Below are positions 55,160 to 63,903 of a DNA stretch of 64,000 bases, in pieces. The notes under the pieces were generated by a model. The model was given only the letters and a program-made list of their open reading frames with translations. It did not search any database and had not been told where the DNA came from. The stretch spans positions 586,361 to 650,360 of the forward strand of contig NZ_JAKFGN010000003.1 in the NCBI RefSeq assembly GCF_021502575.1, in the 5' to 3' direction. How positions within the stretch are numbered: the first letter of the stretch is position 1; the number at the start of each line of letters is the position of its first letter. The stretch comes from Bradyrhizobium sp. G127 (lineage in GTDB: Bacteria; Pseudomonadota; Alphaproteobacteria; Rhizobiales; Xanthobacteraceae). The position numbers and the translations under genes are program-made.

Positions 55160-55252
55160 GGTATGGTAATCACCGGGTTAAGGGATAAACCGCCGGGCTT
55201 TGGCTTGGCCGGTTGTCCGGACCCGCAAGTCTAGTCAGTTGGAGTAGCTCGC

Positions 55253-55795
55253 ATGCTCATGCGTCTCGTTTTTGGAGCCATCCTTGCAAGCTCGGTTGCG
55301 GCTCCTGTGTTGGCCGAAACCATGAACGCCGATGAGGCGCGCAAGTTCGTCGCCAACAAGATGTTCGCCTTCAATTGCTTCGACGGCACCAAGGGCGTCG
55401 GCAAGATCACCGATGACGGCGCGGCGGCCGGTGCGGTGCAGTTCAGCGGCGCACCCCAGGCTCGCAACATGCGGCTGCCGTCCAACACGCTTCAGGTCCG
55501 CGGCCAGCAGATTTGCGCCTCGATCAAGGGCATTCCGTTCGAACCTTGCTTCAACCTGAACAAGACCGACAATGCCAGCTTCCGTGGGTCGGTATCCGGC
55601 CTCGGCTTCGCCTATTGCGACTTCCGCCGTCACGGCAACGCGCGCGTGTTCCTGGCGCGCGCGATCTCGCGTCCGCGGTCGCTTCGCGCGCCCGGCGTGA
55701 CCCAGTCGGCCGATGCGTCCGCGCGTGCTGAGGTACGCCCCGCGTCCCACAGCGAACCGGCGTCGCTTGAGCTGCGCCGTTCCGCCAGCGAGTAG
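55253..55795 (+). CDS. Secreted hypothetical protein
   Basis: This 180-residue protein has a signal peptide (LVFGAILASSVAAPVLAE) and a mature domain beginning MNADEARKFVANKMFAFNCFDG. GVGKITDDGAAAGAVQFSG and RLPSNTLQVRGQQICASIKG suggest a small beta-rich fold; four cysteines could form disulfides. The C-terminal 50 residues are Arg/Ser/Ala-rich and may be disordered. I do not recognise a named family, but it looks like the conserved periplasmic proteins of Bradyrhizobium-like genomes. GGAG lies before the ATG, and a terminator follows. Confidence 0.78.
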   Translation: MLMRLVFGAILASSVAAPVLAETMNADEARKFVANKMFAFNCFDGTKGVGKITDDGAAAGAVQFSGAPQARNMRLPSNTLQVRGQQICASIKGIPFEPCFNLNKTDNASFRGSVSGLGFAYCDFRRHGNARVFLARAISRPRSLRAPGVTQSADASARAEVRPASHSEPASLELRRSASE

Positions 55796-55813
55796 TCTTT
55801 CCTCGTACTCCGA

Positions 55814-58486
55814 TCACGCCGCCGGGCTGTTGATAGCCGGCGGCGTTTTCGTTTGCCGGAACAGGATGCGCTGATACAGCCATCCGATGGCGACCAGCAC
55901 CAGTCCCAGACCGATGAACGAGAACGCCCGGTAGGCTCCGGTCAGGTTCGACATGTCGATCAGGAACACCTTGAGAATGGTGACCGCGATCATCACCGCC
56001 GACGCAAGGCGCGCGCGCTGCGACGGCAGCAGCAGGCCGATGCCGAGCAGAACCACGCCGAACACCAGCCATGCCACCGAGTAGGTGTACTGCTCGGCGT
56101 CGAAGGTGCGGAAGCTGTTCAGGAACGGCCCGTGGTAGAGGCGGCGGATTTCCAGCGTGATCCAGGCCAGCGCCAGCACGAGAGCCGCGGCCGCGATGGT
56201 GTTGGCATAGGCCGCAACGCGACGGCCGGCCACGGCATATGACAGGAGCAGCGCGAGAATGGCCGGGATCGCGTAGCCGAGGATCAGCGGGTTGAAGAAT
56301 GGTCCCGCGATCTCGATGCTCCGCATCAGCGGATTGGCAATCCCGAACAATCCAAGGACAATTGCCAGCCCGGCGAACCACGTTAGCAGCAGCGCGCCGA
56401 TGTTGTGGATGACGCTGCCCGTCCGCACCCGCAGCCGTTCCAGTCCGATCGCCATCGCCAGCGCGACGCAGACCTGCAGACCGATCTCGATCAGGCTCGA
56501 TGATCTGCTGTAGATATCGCCGCTGTTGATGTAGTGGCGGATCTCGGTGAAGGCGAGCAGCACCGTGAACAGGATCGCCGCGGCCTCCACGCTGCGCAGC
56601 GGGGCATCGTCCCCGCGACGGCGCAGGAAGATGCTGCCGAGCCAGAACGACGCCGCCGGAATGCCGTAGCCGAGCAGCAGCCAGTTGAAGATCGGCGTGG
56701 TGCCGACGTCATTGCCGGCGATGCGCGGCTCATAGCCGACGCGCAGCACCACGATGCCGGCGAGGACCGCGGCCAGCGCGCGCAGGAACGGGATCGGCCG
56801 CTTCATGGAAATCCACGCGGTGCCGAGCGACATCAGCGCCAGCGCGATGGTGAGCCAGCCCTTTTCCAGTGCGAAAGTGAAGGCCAGCGCCAGCGCCGCC
56901 AGCGTGCCGGTGGCAAACAGCGCGGTGGCGATCATCTGGCCGGGCCGCGCCTCGCGTTTGGTCAGAATCTCGGTGGCTGCCGCGAACGCTCCGGCCAGTG
57001 CAATCGCAATGATGGCAAACGGGATCGAGCGGTCGAGATGCGCGATGCGCGCATAGAGCGCGACCAGCAATGCGAGTGGCGTGAACACGCCGGCCGCCGC
57101 CCAGATCACCGGAATGATTGCGCTGACGGAGCGTCCCTGCGCGAGGAAGCCGGCCGCGCCGAACGCCGCGGCGAAACCTGCCGCGGTTGTGAGATGCATG
57201 CTGATCGAGCCGTCGTCGGCGCGCGGACCGATGCCGGGCATTGGACCGCCGGGCGCCACCGCAAGGTCCGGATTGGCGCGAATGGCCCATTCCGCGAAGA
57301 CCGCGAACACCAGCACGGCTGCGGCGCCGACGGTGCCGGTCGCGCTGTCCGCGCGCCAGGCGATGGCGAAAGTGGCCGCCACCAGCAGTGTGAACACGAT
57401 CATGGCGGGGTCGGCATGGTTGTTGATGAGAACGAGCACGGCTGCGCCGAACAGGAACACGCCCAGCGAAATCGAAGACACCGGTTCGACTCGGCCCTGT
57501 TCAGCCGGCGGACCGAACATGAATCCGGCGACCACCAGCAACGCCGACAGCGCGAAGCTCGCAATGATATCGAATGCCTGAGGGCCGAGCGTATGGGGGC
57601 GGGCAATATCGAACAGCATCCAGAACGCGCCGAACACGATGGTGGTGACGGCGAGCCAGCGCCACAGCCGGATGCGTGCGAGGCCGAAAGCGGCTGCGGT
57701 GACGATGGCGATATAGATATAGAGCGCCCAGTAGTCGGGCTTGTCCGAGGACACCAGCACGGGGGTCACGAATGCGCCGACCACGCCGAGGCCCGCAAGC
57801 GCCGGACCGTGCAGCAGCGCCGCGGCAAGCGTGCCCAGCGCAACAGCGCCGAGCAGGACGAACGCGACCGGCGGCGACAGGAATCCGTAAAGCGCGTAGG
57901 CGGCATACACCGTCGCGAAGGCAACAGCGGTTCCGGCAGCGGTGAGGATCGCCGGGATGTTGGCGATCGGCAGCGGCGCGATGGCGGACAGGCTTTCCTT
58001 GCGCCGCGCAACTTCGCCGGTGACGAGCAGGGCGAGCGCAAACAGTGCACCGAGCAGCACGCGCACGCCGGGGCCGAGCAGGCCGGCTTCGATGGAGTAT
58101 TTAACGAGAAACACGCCGCCGAGCGCGAGCGTCAGTCCGCCGATCCACACCACCCAGCGGGTGCCGAGGCGTTCTTCGAGGCCGGGGGCGGTCTGCGGCG
58201 GTTGTGCGACAGGAGTTTCCGGCGCGGCGTCCGCCGCTTTCTCTTCATAGCGTCCGCTTACCGGCAGCGGCGGTGGCACCGGCGCGGGCCGCTCAGAGTC
58301 GGCAGTCGTCTCGGGCACAATCGGCGGCGCGACGGACGCATCCGATGGCGGGAGCGAGGGGCGCGCGCCCGTTGCAAGCGAGGCTTCAAGCAATGCCAGC
58401 CGCGCGTTGAGTTCCTGCGAGCGATTGATGGCTTTACGTGCAAAAATAAACGCGACAATGGCAATGACGACCGCAATAAATTCCAT
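55814..58486 (-). CDS. DUF2339 large membrane protein
   Basis: This 890-residue protein has an N-terminal helix, a short coiled region, a Pro-rich stretch (about residues 50-95) and then more than 20 hydrophobic helices. LEERLGTRWVVWIGGLTLALGGVFLVKYSIE is the DUF2339 signature. The function is unknown; it sits in the inner membrane. ATG 58486 follows AAGGAGG, a very strong ribosome site. The last codons overlap a terminator that serves the convergent gene. It is 94 bp downstream of the NadQ-like gene. Confidence 0.9.
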   Translation of the reverse strand: MEFIAVVIAIVAFIFARKAINRSQELNARLALLEASLATGARPSLPPSDASVAPPIVPETTADSERPAPVPPPLPVSGRYEEKAADAAPETPVAQPPQTAPGLEERLGTRWVVWIGGLTLALGGVFLVKYSIEAGLLGPGVRVLLGALFALALLVTGEVARRKESLSAIAPLPIANIPAILTAAGTAVAFATVYAAYALYGFLSPPVAFVLLGAVALGTLAAALLHGPALAGLGVVGAFVTPVLVSSDKPDYWALYIYIAIVTAAAFGLARIRLWRWLAVTTIVFGAFWMLFDIARPHTLGPQAFDIIASFALSALLVVAGFMFGPPAEQGRVEPVSSISLGVFLFGAAVLVLINNHADPAMIVFTLLVAATFAIAWRADSATGTVGAAAVLVFAVFAEWAIRANPDLAVAPGGPMPGIGPRADDGSISMHLTTAAGFAAAFGAAGFLAQGRSVSAIIPVIWAAAGVFTPLALLVALYARIAHLDRSIPFAIIAIALAGAFAAATEILTKREARPGQMIATALFATGTLAALALAFTFALEKGWLTIALALMSLGTAWISMKRPIPFLRALAAVLAGIVVLRVGYEPRIAGNDVGTTPIFNWLLLGYGIPAASFWLGSIFLRRRGDDAPLRSVEAAAILFTVLLAFTEIRHYINSGDIYSRSSSLIEIGLQVCVALAMAIGLERLRVRTGSVIHNIGALLLTWFAGLAIVLGLFGIANPLMRSIEIAGPFFNPLILGYAIPAILALLLSYAVAGRRVAAYANTIAAAALVLALAWITLEIRRLYHGPFLNSFRTFDAEQYTYSVAWLVFGVVLLGIGLLLPSQRARLASAVMIAVTILKVFLIDMSNLTGAYRAFSFIGLGLVLVAIGWLYQRILFRQTKTPPAINSPAA
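55817..55854 (+). terminator. Terminator inside the 3' end of the DUF2339 gene
   Basis: CGCCGCCGG (55817-55825) and CCGGCGGCG (55837-55845) form a perfect 9-bp stem, followed by TTTTCGTTT. It begins 22 bp after the stop of the secreted-protein gene. Part of the DUF2339 coding end (PAINSPAA) is the same DNA read on the other strand. Confidence 0.85.
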
Positions 58487-58580
58487 CGTTCCTCCTTGCG
58501 CGATCCGCTGGCGCATGAACGCAAGCGATCAGATCACGCGGAAATCATTTCAGGCCGCCGCGCCGTTGGGGCGGCCTTGT

Positions 58581-59570
58581 TCAATTCTGGCGGCGGCCGC
58601 GCACGCGCAATCCCGGCGCGGGCCGCTCCTGCAACACTTCGCGGCGGAAACGAAACAGCGCGGCGGGCCGTCCGCCGGTTTGTGTGGACATTTCGCCGGT
58701 CGGTTCGACCAGCGCGCCGTTCTCAACCAGACGGCGGAAATTCTGCTTGTGCAAATGACGCCCCGAGATCGCCTCAACGGTCCGCTGCAAGTCTGTTAGT
58801 GTGAACTCGGGCGGCAGAAGTTCAAACACCACCGGGCGATATTTCAGTTTGGCGCGCAGCCGGGCGATGGCGGTGGCGAGAATTCTGCGGTGGTCGAAGC
58901 GCATCGGCGTGCCGAGCGCGGGCAGCGATTTGCGCGCCAGCGCAGCGGGTCTGCCGTCGCGGCGGGATTCCTCGATCAGGCCCGCTTCGTAGAGCAGCTC
59001 GTAGCGGTCGAGCACGCGCTCCTCGTCCCACTGCGCACCCTGAGTCCCGAAGTAGAGCCGCACCCGGTCGCCGCGCGCCAGCGCGCGGGCGGTGTCCGGC
59101 TTTTCGGATTGCGCGGCCCAGTCCGTCAGGGCCGGGAGGATGGTCCTGTCGATGATCGCGGGCGGCCCGTCGCGCCAGTCTTCCCACGGGAAATAGCGAT
59201 ACCAGGGCTCGAAGGTGGCGCCCGCGACCTGCGGCTTCGAGGTGTTGTCGGCGGCGCGCGTCAGCGCGAGATAGCCGACCGAGGCAACATGGGCGTCAGT
59301 GTCGCCGCGCCGGGCGTGGCGGCCGCGATCGCCGAACGTGTAGAGCTGTTCGACATAGCCGAGCCGCAGGCCGGTCTGTTCTTCGACCCACGAGCGCAGC
59401 CCGATTTCCAGCGTGCGATGCGCGACGGCATCGAACGGACCGAACGGCAGCCCCGCCAGTTCGTCGCCGTCGCTGCCGGATGCGGTCAGGATCAGGGGCT
59501 CGTTGTCCTCGATGGACACGATGGCCGCCGTCAGCCCGATCTCGATCGGCGTGAGGAGCTTTTCACTCAT
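58581..59570 (-). CDS. nadQ: NadQ-type Nudix-related regulator (COG4111)
   Basis: This 329-residue protein has a Nudix-like domain at residues 1 to about 200 and a winged-helix-like domain from about 210 to 310. In the Nudix region GPFDAVAHRTLEIGLRSWVEEQTGL stands where the Nudix box would be, but the catalytic EExxE pattern is not intact, so it probably senses a ligand without hydrolysis. The C-terminal domain has TLTDLQRTVEAISGRHLHKQNFRRLV, like NrtR. COG4111 proteins (NadQ) have been proposed as repressors of NAD synthesis in alphaproteobacteria. The nadABC operon with an operator-like site is 5 kb away. Direct control is inferred. Confidence 0.8.
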   Translation of the reverse strand: MSEKLLTPIEIGLTAAIVSIEDNEPLILTASGSDGDELAGLPFGPFDAVAHRTLEIGLRSWVEEQTGLRLGYVEQLYTFGDRGRHARRGDTDAHVASVGYLALTRAADNTSKPQVAGATFEPWYRYFPWEDWRDGPPAIIDRTILPALTDWAAQSEKPDTARALARGDRVRLYFGTQGAQWDEERVLDRYELLYEAGLIEESRRDGRPAALARKSLPALGTPMRFDHRRILATAIARLRAKLKYRPVVFELLPPEFTLTDLQRTVEAISGRHLHKQNFRRLVENGALVEPTGEMSTQTGGRPAALFRFRREVLQERPAPGLRVRGRRQN

Positions 59571-59589
59571 GGGCGCAGAGGGCGCTTTC

Positions 59590-60096
59590 TCATTCGATCT
59601 CCACGCGGAACGGCCGGCCCTCGATGGTCATGTTGCCAGGGCCCATGTCGTCGAGCGCGCGGACCATCCGCCCGTTGCGGCCCAGCACCTTGTCCGCCAG
59701 CGTGACGATCAGCCGGTTGGGATAGGCGGTCGGCGAGGCGGCGCGGATCTGCCGCGCGATGGAGAATTCGTCGCGGTGCGGATTGAGCGCGCAGGCCGCC
59801 ATGAAGGCGCTCGCGGTGGAGCGGCTGATCCCGGCGTAGCAATGGATCACCATCGGCGCGGCGCGATCCCATTTGCGGATGAAGGCCAGCGCCTGTTCGA
59901 CATGGGCGGGGGACGGCGCGACGAATCCGTCGGCCGGCTCGTTGATGTCGTCCATCTGGATGCGCAGGTGATTGGTCTCCAGCACCGAGGGCGGACGCAC
60001 CACCTGAGCGACATTGGCCATCACGGTCAGGATATGGCGGGCGCCGGTCGCCTCGACGGTCGCGGGCAGGGCGGCAAGCGAGCAGACGTGAATCAT
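59590..60096 (-). CDS. Tyrosine phosphatase-like protein
   Basis: This 168-residue protein has the Cys-x5-Arg signature of protein tyrosine and dual-specificity phosphatases, HCYAGISRSTA (about residues 83-93). The general-acid loop could be in MDDINEP. Its length suits the small COG5350-like family. ATG 60096 follows AAGGGA; longer frames are not supported. Its stop lies 19 bp before the NadQ-like start and its start 59 bp after the HD gene, so it is within a run of minus-strand genes. The substrate is unknown. Confidence 0.85.
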   Translation of the reverse strand: MIHVCSLAALPATVEATGARHILTVMANVAQVVRPPSVLETNHLRIQMDDINEPADGFVAPSPAHVEQALAFIRKWDRAAPMVIHCYAGISRSTASAFMAACALNPHRDEFSIARQIRAASPTAYPNRLIVTLADKVLGRNGRMVRALDDMGPGNMTIEGRPFRVEIE

Positions 60097-60155
60097 GGCG
60101 TTCCCTTTTTGCCAGCCAGTATAGGCTGGCCTCCGGCGGATCGCCAACGTGCGGA

Positions 60156-60770
60156 CTAACCCAGAAGGGCCTTGAATCGGGCGAGAAACTGCTTCTCGGC
60201 CCGCCCGGCGGACCACGGCGTCACGTAGTCCTTCTCGGTGACGGCGGGCAGCTTGGGGTCGCGGCCGAACAGGCGTTTCGCCTCCGCCTCGCCGAAGCCG
60301 GCCAGATGCGTCGCCTCGAGATAGGCCGCGCCCATGTCGGCGGCCTTGATCTGCCCTTCGATCTCGGCGGGCAACACCGCCGGCAAACCAAAACGAATAT
60401 GGATCGCGGAGAGCAGCCGCTTTTCGACAGCTTTATACGAACCTCCGATCACCGCCTTGAACGGCGAGATCATGTCGCCGATGACGTATTCCGGCGCGTC
60501 ATGCAGCATCGCCGCCAGCCGCACGCGGTGATCGACCCGCGGCACCTGCTTGCGCAGCACGGCTTCCACCAGCAGCGTGTGCTGCGCGACGGAGAAAATA
60601 TGCGCGCCGTGGGTCTGGCCGTTCCAGCGCGCGACGCGCGCGAGACCATGGGCGATGTCCTCGATCTCGATGTCGAGCGGCGAGGGATCGAGCAGGTCGA
60701 GACGGCGGCCCGACAGCATGCGCTGCCATGCGCGTCCTGCTTTGGACGGGGAGAATTTCTTCGCGGTCAT
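60156..60770 (-). CDS. HD domain hydrolase (YfbR-like)
   Basis: This 204-residue protein has an HD metal site. IFSVAQHTLLVEAVL gives the first His and AAMLHDAPEYVIGD the HD pair, and KAADMGAAYLEA the last Asp. It resembles the YfbR/YedJ group of nucleotidases that remove phosphate from deoxynucleoside monophosphates. A SGRRLDLLDPSPLDIEIEDIA start is typical of this subgroup. ATG 60770 overlaps the tag stop codon (ATGA type), so the two are translationally coupled. Confidence 0.88.
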   Translation of the reverse strand: MTAKKFSPSKAGRAWQRMLSGRRLDLLDPSPLDIEIEDIAHGLARVARWNGQTHGAHIFSVAQHTLLVEAVLRKQVPRVDHRVRLAAMLHDAPEYVIGDMISPFKAVIGGSYKAVEKRLLSAIHIRFGLPAVLPAEIEGQIKAADMGAAYLEATHLAGFGEAEAKRLFGRDPKLPAVTEKDYVTPWSAGRAEKQFLARFKALLG

Positions 60771-61390
60771 TTCGATATTTTGCGCGGCGGCTTTTTTATC
60801 TTGCCGCAGGTGTCGTGGCAGTGGCACGTTACGAGGTGGTCGTTGACCATGCCGGTGGCCTGCATGAAGGCGTAGACGATGGTCGGGCCGACGAACTTGA
60901 AGCCGTGGCCGAGCAACGCCTTCGACATCTTGATCGAGACCGGCGTCGACGCAGGGACCGACGCCGTGGTCTTGAAATTGTTCACCTTCGGCTTGCCGTC
61001 GAGGAAGTCCCACAGGAACGTGGAGAATCCCGGACCCTCCTCCATGATCTTCAGGTAGGACTTCGCGCTGTTGATCGTGCCTTCGATCTTGGCGCGGTTG
61101 CGCACGATGCCGGCGTCGTTCATCAGCGCCGCGACCTTCTTGTCGCTGTAGCGCGCGATCTTCGCAGGCTCGAAATCGTCGAAGGCCTTGCGGAAGTTGT
61201 CGCGCTTGCGCAGGATCGTGATCCACGACAGCCCGGCCTGAAAGCCGTCGAGGATCAGCTTCTCGAACAGCGCGCGGTCGTCGTATTCCGGAACGCCCCA
61301 TTCGGTGTCGTGGTAGGCGATGTAGAGCGGATCCTCTCCCGGCCACGGACAGCGATGCAGGCCGTCGGCATGCAGGCGCGCGCTTCTCAT
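60767..61390 (-). CDS. tag: DNA-3-methyladenine glycosylase I
   Basis: This 207-residue repair enzyme removes 3-methyladenine from DNA. It begins with RCPWPGEDPLYIAYHDTEWG, which includes the Cys and His of the zinc snap. The other two ligands are in the C-terminal HLVTCHCHDTC region. FEKLILDGFQAGLSW and FVGPTIVYAFMQATGMVNDH are diagnostic. ATG 61390 overlaps the ygfZ stop (ATGA), so ygfZ, tag and the HD gene are a coupled set. Confidence 0.97.
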   Translation of the reverse strand: MRSARLHADGLHRCPWPGEDPLYIAYHDTEWGVPEYDDRALFEKLILDGFQAGLSWITILRKRDNFRKAFDDFEPAKIARYSDKKVAALMNDAGIVRNRAKIEGTINSAKSYLKIMEEGPGFSTFLWDFLDGKPKVNNFKTTASVPASTPVSIKMSKALLGHGFKFVGPTIVYAFMQATGMVNDHLVTCHCHDTCGKIKKPPRKISK

Positions 61391-62283
61391 GCCGACGCTT
61401 CCGAAATCGATGCTTTCCCAGGCGCCGCCTTGACGTCGTCGGGTGCAACAAGGCTGAGCGGCAGCCCGCCTGCCGTCAAGGGCAAGCCGGCGTCGAGCGC
61501 ATCGGCCACCCGATCGATCCGCAGCAACGCGAGGCCAAGACCGTTGGCGGACGAGCCCATGGTGCCGACCGGCTTGTCGCCCGCGTTGACAGGCAGGCCG
61601 ACTTCGGGAACCGACGCGTCCAGACGCACGCGCACGGTCCGCGTCCGCGCGGTGCCGCGATGCTGCATCCGCGACACAACTTCCTGCCCGACGTAACAGC
61701 CCTTGTCGAAATCGACGCCGTGCAGGCGGTCCATGTTGGTTTCGTGCGGGAAAGCGTCGCCGTAAATGAAATCGACGCCGCCGCGGGGCGCGCCGCAAGC
61801 GATGCGATGGGCCTCGTAGTCGGCGCTGTCGCCAAGGTCCGCGCCGATTGCCGCCGCCGTTTCGCCTGCGAGATCGTCGGGCACGAACAGCCGCCAGCCG
61901 AGTTGCGGATCGCGCGGGTCTTCGAACGCGAGGTCGGGTTTGATCGCCGGAACACCGTTCCACACCGCCAGCACGCCAAGCTGCGCGGACAGGTTTTCGA
62001 TGGTGATCTTCGCCCGCAGTTTGTAGATGCCGAGACGGTCGGCGAAGGCCTGCGCAAGCGCCAGCGGCACATCAAATACGAAGCCGCCGCCGTGGGCGTC
62101 GGGCGCTTCGGTGACCAGAAAATCCGCGATGATCTTGCCCTGCGGCGTCAGCAATGCGCCGAACCGGCCCAGCCCGGGCCCGACCAGCCCGATATTCGTG
62201 GTGACGAGGCCGTCCAGGAATTTACGGGCATCCTCGCCGCTGACCTTGACCACGCCGCGATCCGGCAAAAACGCTGCTTTCAT
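61387..62283 (-). CDS. ygfZ: Folate-binding protein YgfZ
   Basis: This 298-residue protein belongs to the YgfZ family related to the T-protein of glycine cleavage. These proteins use folate and help keep some iron-sulfur proteins active. The signature K-G-C-Y-x-G-Q-E is intact in DKGCYVGQEVVSRMQHRG. VSGEDARKFLDGLVTTNI is the N-terminal mark. It is the first gene of the coupled ygfZ-tag-HD set and divergent from pyrC, with 161 bp between. Confidence 0.95.
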   Translation of the reverse strand: MKAAFLPDRGVVKVSGEDARKFLDGLVTTNIGLVGPGLGRFGALLTPQGKIIADFLVTEAPDAHGGGFVFDVPLALAQAFADRLGIYKLRAKITIENLSAQLGVLAVWNGVPAIKPDLAFEDPRDPQLGWRLFVPDDLAGETAAAIGADLGDSADYEAHRIACGAPRGGVDFIYGDAFPHETNMDRLHGVDFDKGCYVGQEVVSRMQHRGTARTRTVRVRLDASVPEVGLPVNAGDKPVGTMGSSANGLGLALLRIDRVADALDAGLPLTAGGLPLSLVAPDDVKAAPGKASISEASA

Positions 62284-62444
62284 GGTGTTTTCTCGGGACT
62301 TTCTCGAAGTTCTTTGGGGAAATTCGCCTGTCAGATATTACATGGCAACGTAAGGCGCTAAGGTGCGGACAACAAGGCCGCGCGGCCATCCGGTCGTCGC
62401 ATTGGCCATGCAGAAATCACTTCCTAGCAGACGAGTTTCGAGAC

Positions 62445-63779
62445 TTGGCCCAGACATTTGACGTGATTCTAAAATCCGGCACCGTCGTCAATCAGGACGG
62501 CGAAGGCGTGAGGGACATTGGTATCACCGATGGCCGCATTGCCGAGATCGGCTCGCTGAACGGGGCCGGCGCGGGTGAAGTCATCGACTGCAAGGGCCTG
62601 CACATCCTCCCCGGTGTGATGGATACGCAGGTGCATTTCCGCGAGCCGGGTCTCACCCACAAGGAAGATCTGGAAACCGGATCGCGCAGCGCCGTGATGG
62701 GCGGCGTCACCGCCGTGTTCGAAATGCCGAACACCAATCCGCTGACGGTCACGGAAGAAGCCTTCACCGCCAAAGTGACGGCCGGGCATCACCGGATGCA
62801 TTGCGACTACGCCTTCTTCATCGGCGGCACGCGCGAGAACGTCAACCATCTGCCCGATCTCGAACGCGCGCCGGGCTGCGCAGGCGTGAAAGTGTTCATC
62901 GGCTCATCCACCGGCACGCTGCTGGTGGAGGACGACGAAAGCCTGCGCCGCATCTTCAAGGTGATCCGCCGCCGCGCGGCGTTTCACGCCGAGGACGAAT
63001 ATCGCCTCAACGACCGCAAGCACCTGCGCATCGAGGGCGATCCGCGTTCGCATCCGGTGTGGCGCGACGAGGTCGCGGCGCTGATGGCGACGCAGCGGCT
63101 GGTGAACATCGCGCGCGAGACCGGCAAGCGCATCCATGTGCTGCACATCTCGACCAAGGAAGAGATCGAGTACCTGCGCGACCACAAGGACGTCGCCTCC
63201 TGCGAGGCGACGCCGCATCACCTGACGCTCGCCGCACCAGAAGCTTACGAGCGCCTCGGCACGCTGGCGCAGATGAATCCGCCGGTGCGCGACGCCCGTC
63301 ACCGCGCAGGCATCTGGCGCGGCATCGAGCAGGGCATCATCGACGTGCTCGGCTCCGACCACGCGCCGCATACGCTGGAAGAAAAGGACAAGACCTATCC
63401 GGCATCGCCCTCGGGCATGACCGGCGTGCAGACGCTGGTGCCGGTGATGCTGGATCATGTGAATGCGGGGAAACTGTCGCTGGCGCGGTTTGTCGATCTC
63501 ACCAGCGCAGGCCCGGCGCGGCTGTTCAACATCGCCTGCAAGGGCCGCATCGCCGCGGGCTACGATGCCGACTTCACTATCGTTGACATGAAGCGCGAGG
63601 AAACCATCACCAACAAGTGGGTGGCCTCGCGCGCGGGCTGGACGCCCTATGACGGCATGAAGGTGAAGGGCTGGCCGGTCGGCACCTTCGTGCGCGGGCG
63701 GCGGGTGATGTGGCAGGGCGAACTCGCCACGCCATCGACCGGCGAGGCGGTGCGGTTTCTGGAGACGCTGAAGGCGTAA
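62445..63779 (+). CDS. pyrC: Dihydroorotase
   Basis: This 444-residue amidohydrolase closes carbamoyl aspartate to dihydroorotate in pyrimidine synthesis. The carboxylated Lys is likely in AGVKVFIGSSTGT, the His ligands in FHAEDEYRL and HVLHISTKEE, and the Asp in GSDHAPHTLEEK. In the first metal motif, usually H-x-H-x-R, the sequence is DTQVHFREPG, so the first His is Gln62. TTG 62445 is the start; the ribosome site is weak. It is divergent from ygfZ. A fused or paired pyrB is not present here. Confidence 0.92.
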   Translation: MAQTFDVILKSGTVVNQDGEGVRDIGITDGRIAEIGSLNGAGAGEVIDCKGLHILPGVMDTQVHFREPGLTHKEDLETGSRSAVMGGVTAVFEMPNTNPLTVTEEAFTAKVTAGHHRMHCDYAFFIGGTRENVNHLPDLERAPGCAGVKVFIGSSTGTLLVEDDESLRRIFKVIRRRAAFHAEDEYRLNDRKHLRIEGDPRSHPVWRDEVAALMATQRLVNIARETGKRIHVLHISTKEEIEYLRDHKDVASCEATPHHLTLAAPEAYERLGTLAQMNPPVRDARHRAGIWRGIEQGIIDVLGSDHAPHTLEEKDKTYPASPSGMTGVQTLVPVMLDHVNAGKLSLARFVDLTSAGPARLFNIACKGRIAAGYDADFTIVDMKREETITNKWVASRAGWTPYDGMKVKGWPVGTFVRGRRVMWQGELATPSTGEAVRFLETLKA

Positions 63780-63840
63780 GTGTGTCCCGGACGCGGTGCG
63801 GTGTTTTCTCGCCGCTCCGCAGAGCCGGGACACCCGCGAT

Positions 63841-63891
63841 ACGCGTCATTCCGGGACGCGCCCTCTTGGGCGCGGGCCCGGAATCCACTCT
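63841..63891. repeat. Opposed half of the composite repeat
   Basis: CGTCATTCCGGGACGCGCC and CGGGCCCGGAATCCAC form the inverted partner to the copy that follows. It lies just after pyrC. Confidence 0.7.
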
Positions 63892-63903
63892 TCCCGTCGT
63901 TAT

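Noticed and set aside
56534..58804. A 756-codon open frame antisense to the DUF2339 gene
   Set aside because: It has the Arg/Gly/Glu/His-rich composition of antisense frames. The opposite strand encodes a clear many-helix membrane protein with a strong ribosome site.
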